A stretch of 6,136 nucleotides of DNA, taken from positions 1 through 6,136 of the forward strand of contig JALOMN010000161.1 of the NCBI GenBank assembly GCA_025455445.1. The letters run 5' to 3'. Made by a program: the position numbers and the translations under genes. The stretch comes from Cyclobacteriaceae bacterium (lineage in GTDB: Bacteria > Bacteroidota > Bacteroidia > Cytophagales > Cyclobacteriaceae). The notes below the pieces were generated by a model. That model saw only the letters and a list, made by a program, of their open reading frames with translations, was not told the DNA's origin and searched no databases. Positions 6,099-6,136 of this stretch are shown piece by piece (the stretch's first letter is position 1; the number at the start of each line of letters is the position of its first letter).

Positions 6099-6136
6099 CC
6101 GGTTTTATCGAGGGCTACAATTTTATTATCTCCATC
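6083..6136 (-). CDS. Partial convergent gene, C-terminus only
   Basis: On the minus strand the last 54 bases read DGDNKIVALDKTGKRLQ followed by TAG (6085-6083). This is the only open frame on that strand at the edge, and its residue mix is protein-like. The gene would converge on the M1 peptidase and end within its terminator hairpin. The Asp/Gly/Asn-rich start (DGDNK) recalls loops in secreted repeat or propeller proteins, but 17 residues are too few to name a family. Confidence 0.5.
   Translation of the reverse strand, partial: DGDNKIVALDKTGKRLQ

Overview
The window looks like a piece of a Bacteroidota chromosome, most likely from the Cytophagales or a nearby lineage. Four things point there: moderately AT-rich DNA, two promoter-like sites matching the Bacteroidota pattern TTTG-N19-TAnnTTTG, no Shine-Dalgarno dependence, and protein families typical of that phylum. 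These families include a class V aminotransferase with an N-terminal FTPGPSQ motif, an ECF sigma factor followed by a small VPEGYFDKLP membrane protein, a Spy/CpxP-like periplasmic protein with an LTPEQAEKFWPVY motif, and an M1 peptidase with GGMEY in place of GAMEN. The lineage call is from family recognition and has not been tested by any search.

Layout. Positions 1-94 hold the beginning of a lipoprotein gene on the minus strand, cut by the window edge. Positions 95-613 carry no convincing gene. They contain a GC-richer block (about 240-500) with a hairpin that forms a GNRA tetraloop only on the minus strand, followed by a terminator-like hairpin also oriented to the minus strand, so a small RNA or a dispersed repeat is possible. 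A clean promoter at 575-605 sits directly against the start of a phosphoserine-aminotransferase-like gene (614-1605). That gene is broken: about 30 codons just after the PLP lysine are missing and the rest is out of frame.

Positions 1662-4124 are a tight four-gene block on the plus strand: ECF sigma factor (TTG start), a single-pass membrane protein with a probable anti-sigma role, a secreted Spy/CpxP-like protein, and a secreted outer-membrane beta-barrel protein (GTG start). Gaps are 35, 4 and 9 bases, so co-transcription is likely. A reasonable inference is an envelope-stress module: the membrane protein restrains the sigma factor, the periplasmic protein senses or buffers envelope damage, and the barrel is the outer-membrane partner or target.

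A separate promoter candidate (4144-4174), overlapping a perfect 9-bp inverted repeat that ends 3 bases before the start codon, precedes a complete secreted M1-family zinc aminopeptidase (4195-6048). A short hairpin with a T-run (6079-6098) may end that transcript, and the last 54 bases read as the C-terminus of a convergent minus-strand gene. I see no mobile element, CRISPR array, tRNA or rRNA. Nothing here is clearly a new defence or mobile system; the most unusual items are the broken aminotransferase, the structured intergenic block and the hairpin in front of the peptidase.
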